Made by a program: the position numbers and the translations under genes | Notes under the pieces: generated by a model | What the model was told of the DNA's origin: nothing | Database searches by the model: none | What the model saw: the letters and a program-made list of their open reading frames with translations, nothing else | Source of the DNA: Haloferax sp. Q22 | GTDB lineage: Archaea > Halobacteriota > Halobacteria > Halobacteriales > Haloferacaceae | Length of the DNA stretch: 64,000 nucleotides | Reading direction: 5' to 3' | Assembly (NCBI RefSeq): GCF_001482285.1 | Contig: NZ_LOEP01000033.1 | Location: 62,001 to 126,000 of the forward strand | Shown: positions 61,283-64,000 of the stretch, in pieces | How positions within the stretch are numbered: the first letter of the stretch is position 1 | How the letters are laid out: each line of letters starts with the position of its first letter

Positions 61283-62947
61283 TCATCCCCACTTGAACTC
61301 GACGCCCTTGTCGCCGCGCGGGTGGGTCCACTCGGTGTCGGCGACGACGGCGCAGGTGCCGCACTCGACGCAGGGCTGGGTGTCGAGGCTGACGACGCGC
61401 TCCTCCGAGCCGTTGGTCCGGACGACCTCCTCGCGGTAACAACCGCCGCCGAAGTCGACCGCGGAGACGGGGCAGGCCGCCACCGCGGCCCCGCTGGCCT
61501 CGTAGGACTCGTCGCGAAGCGTGATGTGCGGGTTGCCGATGTCGGTGTCGTAGGTCAGTTCGCCGATGCGGGCTTCGAGGTCCGGCGGCGTCACCGAACT
61601 CTTGTCGCGGACCCGCGTCCCCAACTCCTCGGCGATGACCGTCGGGAGCGTGACGTAGGGCGTCCGCGTGTCCGGCATCAGCGCCGACAGCGTCGGGACG
61701 TTGTAGAGGCGTTCGAGCCGCCCGGAGAGCGCGCGGATACCGGCGCGCCCGACCGCCGAGGTGAGTACAGTATCGACCACGTTGGTCACGCCGTCATCCT
61801 CGGCGACGCCGCGGAGCAGTTCGTAGCCGCGGGGCCGGAGCTTCTTCATCACGCCCTCGCTCCGGAGTTTGCGGGCGTAGCGGGTTCCCGCCTTCTCCGG
61901 TTCGTTGCGCGATTTGGCCTGCGCGTACGACTCCGCGGCGAGTGCCCCGGCGGTGACGGCGTGGTTCATCCCCTTGATGATGGGCCCCTGCGCCTGCATC
62001 TGGCCGGCCGCGTCGCCGACGAGGAGTAGGCGACCGAAGTGCGGTTCGCGCAGGGCGACCTTCTTGGAGTCGGGCACGAGTTTCGCGCTGTACTCCAGTT
62101 CGGTGTAGTCGTCGCCGAGCCACTGTGCGAGCAACGGGTGGGTCAGAAGCCCGTCCAGTAGCTCGTGCGGCTCCGCCTCCTCCGCGACGAGGCTGTCGAG
62201 GTGGAACACCGTCCCGAGCGACAGCGTGTCGCGGTTCGTGTAGAGGAAGCCGCCGCCGCGGACGCCCTCGAACAGGTCGCCCGAGAACAGGTGCGCCGCC
62301 CCCTCGTCTTCCGCCACGTCGAATCGGTCGGCGATGGCGTCTTCCGGCATGTCGACGACCGCCTTGACGCCCTGGAACCACTCGTCTGGCTCGTCCCAGT
62401 CCATCAGGCCCGCGTCGCGGGCGAGTTCGGAGTTCACCCCGTCGGCCGCGACGATGATATCGGCGGTTATCGGGTCGAGTTCGTCCAGCGTGACGCCGAC
62501 GATGCGGCCCTCCTCGCGGAGCAGGCCGTTGACGTGGACGCCCGTCAGGAGGCCGCCGCCGGTCTCGCGGGTCCGCTCGTGGACGCGGTCTTCGAGCCAC
62601 GAGTCCATCTTCCGCCGGAGGACGGAGTCGGACCACTCGGTGTCGTGTTCGTGGAGGTCCGTGAGGTCGAACGACTCGACCTTGTCGCCGGCGATGTTGT
62701 GGATGCGGTACTTCGTGATGGGCCGCTCGGCGGCCGCCTCGCGGAACCCCGGAAAGAGGTCGTCGATGGTGTACGGCGCGGACTCCTCGGCGTAGATGAG
62801 CCCGCCCGAGACGTTCTTCGACCCGGCCTCGACGCCGCGTTCGAGGACGAGCGTCTCGATGCCGTAGTTGGCGAACGTCGCGGCCGCCGCCGCCCCGCCG
62901 GGACCCGCCCCGACGACCAGCGCCTCGTAGTGTTCGTAATCGCTCAT
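61283..62947 (-). CDS. fixCX: FixC-FixX fusion: ETF:quinone oxidoreductase with ferredoxin domain
   Basis: A 554-residue flavoprotein that passes electrons from the electron-transfer flavoprotein to quinone. The FAD-binding part (about 1-430) begins ALVVGAGPGGAAAAATFANY, with RGVEAGSKNVSGGLIYAEES and LLVGDAAGQMQAQGPIIKG. The C-terminal part (about 470-554) is a FixX-like ferredoxin: CPVSAVDF and CVECGTCAVV provide four likely [4Fe-4S] ligands. The protein ends WTHPRGDKGVEFKWG, the usual FixX terminus. In nitrogen fixers FixC and FixX are separate. It overlaps fixB by ATGA. Confidence 0.92.
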   Translation of the reverse strand: MSDYEHYEALVVGAGPGGAAAAATFANYGIETLVLERGVEAGSKNVSGGLIYAEESAPYTIDDLFPGFREAAAERPITKYRIHNIAGDKVESFDLTDLHEHDTEWSDSVLRRKMDSWLEDRVHERTRETGGGLLTGVHVNGLLREEGRIVGVTLDELDPITADIIVAADGVNSELARDAGLMDWDEPDEWFQGVKAVVDMPEDAIADRFDVAEDEGAAHLFSGDLFEGVRGGGFLYTNRDTLSLGTVFHLDSLVAEEAEPHELLDGLLTHPLLAQWLGDDYTELEYSAKLVPDSKKVALREPHFGRLLLVGDAAGQMQAQGPIIKGMNHAVTAGALAAESYAQAKSRNEPEKAGTRYARKLRSEGVMKKLRPRGYELLRGVAEDDGVTNVVDTVLTSAVGRAGIRALSGRLERLYNVPTLSALMPDTRTPYVTLPTVIAEELGTRVRDKSSVTPPDLEARIGELTYDTDIGNPHITLRDESYEASGAAVAACPVSAVDFGGGCYREEVVRTNGSEERVVSLDTQPCVECGTCAVVADTEWTHPRGDKGVEFKWG

Positions 62948-64000
62948 TTCGACTCACCCCGTTCGTCCGCAGCCGCGACATCGCCGGGCGTTCCGATCGG
63001 CGCGGTTCCCCCGTCGCTGGCGACCGCTGCCTCGAATCGGCCCTCCTTGAGCGCCGTCGTCAGCCGCGGCAGCACCTCGAAGAGGTCGCCCTCGATGAAG
63101 TAGTCCGAGAAGTCGCGGATGCGGGCGTCGGGGTCGGTGTTGACGGCGACGATGGTGTCCGACTCGTCCATGCCGACCTTGTGCTGGACCGCGCCGGAGA
63201 TACCCGCCGCGATGTAGAGTTTCGGCGCGACGACCTGCCCCGTCTCGCCGATTTGTCTGTCCTCGTGGGTGTACTGCTCGACGTGGCCGTCGAAGTTGAA
63301 CGACCCCGTGACGATGCCGCGGGTGACGCCGACCTCGGCGTCCTCGAACTGGTCGGCGAGGTCCAAGGCGAGTTCGATACCCTTCGTCGGGTCGTCGTCG
63401 ATGCCGCGGCCGACCGCGACGATGACGTCGTGGCCGGTCAGGTCGATACCCTCGTCCAGCTGGTCGAAGTCCGTGACGGTGACGCGGAACCAGTCGTCGT
63501 CGAGCGGGGCGTCGTGTTCGACCACGAGGCCCTCGCGGTCGGCGTCGGGTTCGGGCAGGTCGAAGCTCCCCGGGATGACCGACGCGCCCTGCGGGTGGAA
63601 CTCCCGCGTCGGGTTGTCGATACAGAGGATGGTCGAGTATTCGAAGCCTGAGAAGTCCGGCCGCTTCATGTGCAGGACGCGCTGGAACTCCTTTTTCTCA
63701 CCGGCGACGCCGGTCTTGACCGGGTTCGAGATGACCTCCTCCGTGATGTAGAGCCCAGAGCAGTCGCTGGCGAGACCGGAGTCGAGTTCGGCCTGCACGA
63801 GCGCCGAGAGGTCCCGGCCGTTGTTCGTCGCCGGGAACAGCACGTACCGCGGCTTGTCGTAGTCGCGCCACGGTTCGTCGCGGCCGCCTTGGACCTCGAA
63901 GTTCTGGTGGGTGGCACCCGCGCGAGCCATGTCGCAGAATATCTCGGTGTACGGCTTGTGCTGGAAGCGTTCGAGTCGGTCGTCCTCGCGGACGACGGCC
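62944..64000 (-). CDS. fixB: Electron transfer flavoprotein alpha subunit FixB (5' partial)
   Basis: The reading frame is open to the window edge: codons upstream of the ATG at 63930 continue without a stop and read EIFCDMARAGATHQNFEVQG, so the start lies beyond 64000. The protein binds FAD at its C-terminus, with GVTRGIVTGSFNFDGHVEQY, IGETGQVVAPKLYIAAGISG and the region AVQHKVGMDESDTIVAVN. A FixA (beta subunit) gene is expected just upstream. The stop overlaps the fixCX start. Confidence 0.93.
   Translation of the reverse strand, partial: AVVREDDRLERFQHKPYTEIFCDMARAGATHQNFEVQGGRDEPWRDYDKPRYVLFPATNNGRDLSALVQAELDSGLASDCSGLYITEEVISNPVKTGVAGEKKEFQRVLHMKRPDFSGFEYSTILCIDNPTREFHPQGASVIPGSFDLPEPDADREGLVVEHDAPLDDDWFRVTVTDFDQLDEGIDLTGHDVIVAVGRGIDDDPTKGIELALDLADQFEDAEVGVTRGIVTGSFNFDGHVEQYTHEDRQIGETGQVVAPKLYIAAGISGAVQHKVGMDESDTIVAVNTDPDARIRDFSDYFIEGDLFEVLPRLTTALKEGRFEAAVASDGGTAPIGTPGDVAAADERGESK

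Noticed and set aside
1-64000. Mobile elements, prophage or defence islands
   Set aside because: No transposase, integrase, phage, restriction or Cas operon motif was seen. The Cas4-like nuclease domain belongs to a Dna2-type chromosomal protein.

Overview
The window looks like a haloarchaeal chromosome, most probably Haloferax or a close relative. The DNA is GC-rich and the proteins are strongly acidic. Lipoproteins carry twin-arginine plus lipobox signals. Most genes have a TATA-like box about 27 bp before the start codon, which suggests leaderless mRNAs. Ribosomal proteins and RNA polymerase subunits are of the archaeal type. One gene encodes a 59-residue protein that matches what I remember of the H. 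volcanii zinc-finger protein HVO_2753. The genus call rests on recall of protein sequences, not on a search. I see no insertion sequence, prophage or CRISPR array, so this is mostly core genome.

Layout. 1-5.6 kb: a branched-chain amino acid ABC transporter (livM partial, livG, livF), a lipoprotein and the transporter's substrate-binding lipoprotein. The binding protein appears circularly permuted relative to its family. 5.8-14.7 kb: uridine kinase, a winged-helix/GNAT protein, tRNA-Ser(UGA) with a nearby copy of its 3' end, DUF2064, uracil-DNA glycosylase, an Mrp-type Fe-S ATPase with a small overlapping partner, a beta-propeller lipoprotein, MoaA-like radical SAM protein and a tandem universal stress protein. 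14.8-20.4 kb: a probable export cassette of a secreted CARDB-like protein, an RND/MMPL transporter, a membrane zinc-ribbon protein and a TetR regulator. 20.4-27.1 kb: thioredoxin, then tRNA-Ser(GCU), rpsM-rpsD-rpsK-rpoD, tRNA-Leu(CAG) and rpl18e-rpl13-rps9-rpo10-rpo6-eno-rps2.

27-41.5 kb: a rhodanese/metallo-beta-lactamase fusion, a VOC protein, a zinc metalloprotease, a gene-free stretch that can fold into a multi-helix RNA, a Dna2-like nuclease-helicase, an Lhr-type helicase, a metallo-hydrolase, isopentenyl phosphate kinase with mevalonate kinase, and an M42 peptidase. 41.5-50.3 kb: rpl11, the rpl1-rpl10-rpl12 operon with a structured leader, a TctA-like permease, the zinc-finger/aEF1B pair, a cystathionine gamma-synthase-like enzyme, rpl21e-rpo4, DUF655 and KsgA. 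50.3-64 kb: MscS channel, HemK2-type methyltransferase, a split methionine synthase pair, the rpl7ae-rps28e-rpl24e-ndk operon, TmcA, a second winged-helix/GNAT protein, and ETF genes fixB (cut by the window edge) and a fused fixC-fixX.

Most genes serve translation, transcription and central metabolism. The strongest unusual signals are the permuted binding protein (4293-5606), the possible structured RNA (30359-30543), the duplicated tRNA-Ser 3' end (7785-7949), and a 12-base promoter block at exactly the same distance before rpl11 and the zinc-finger gene.
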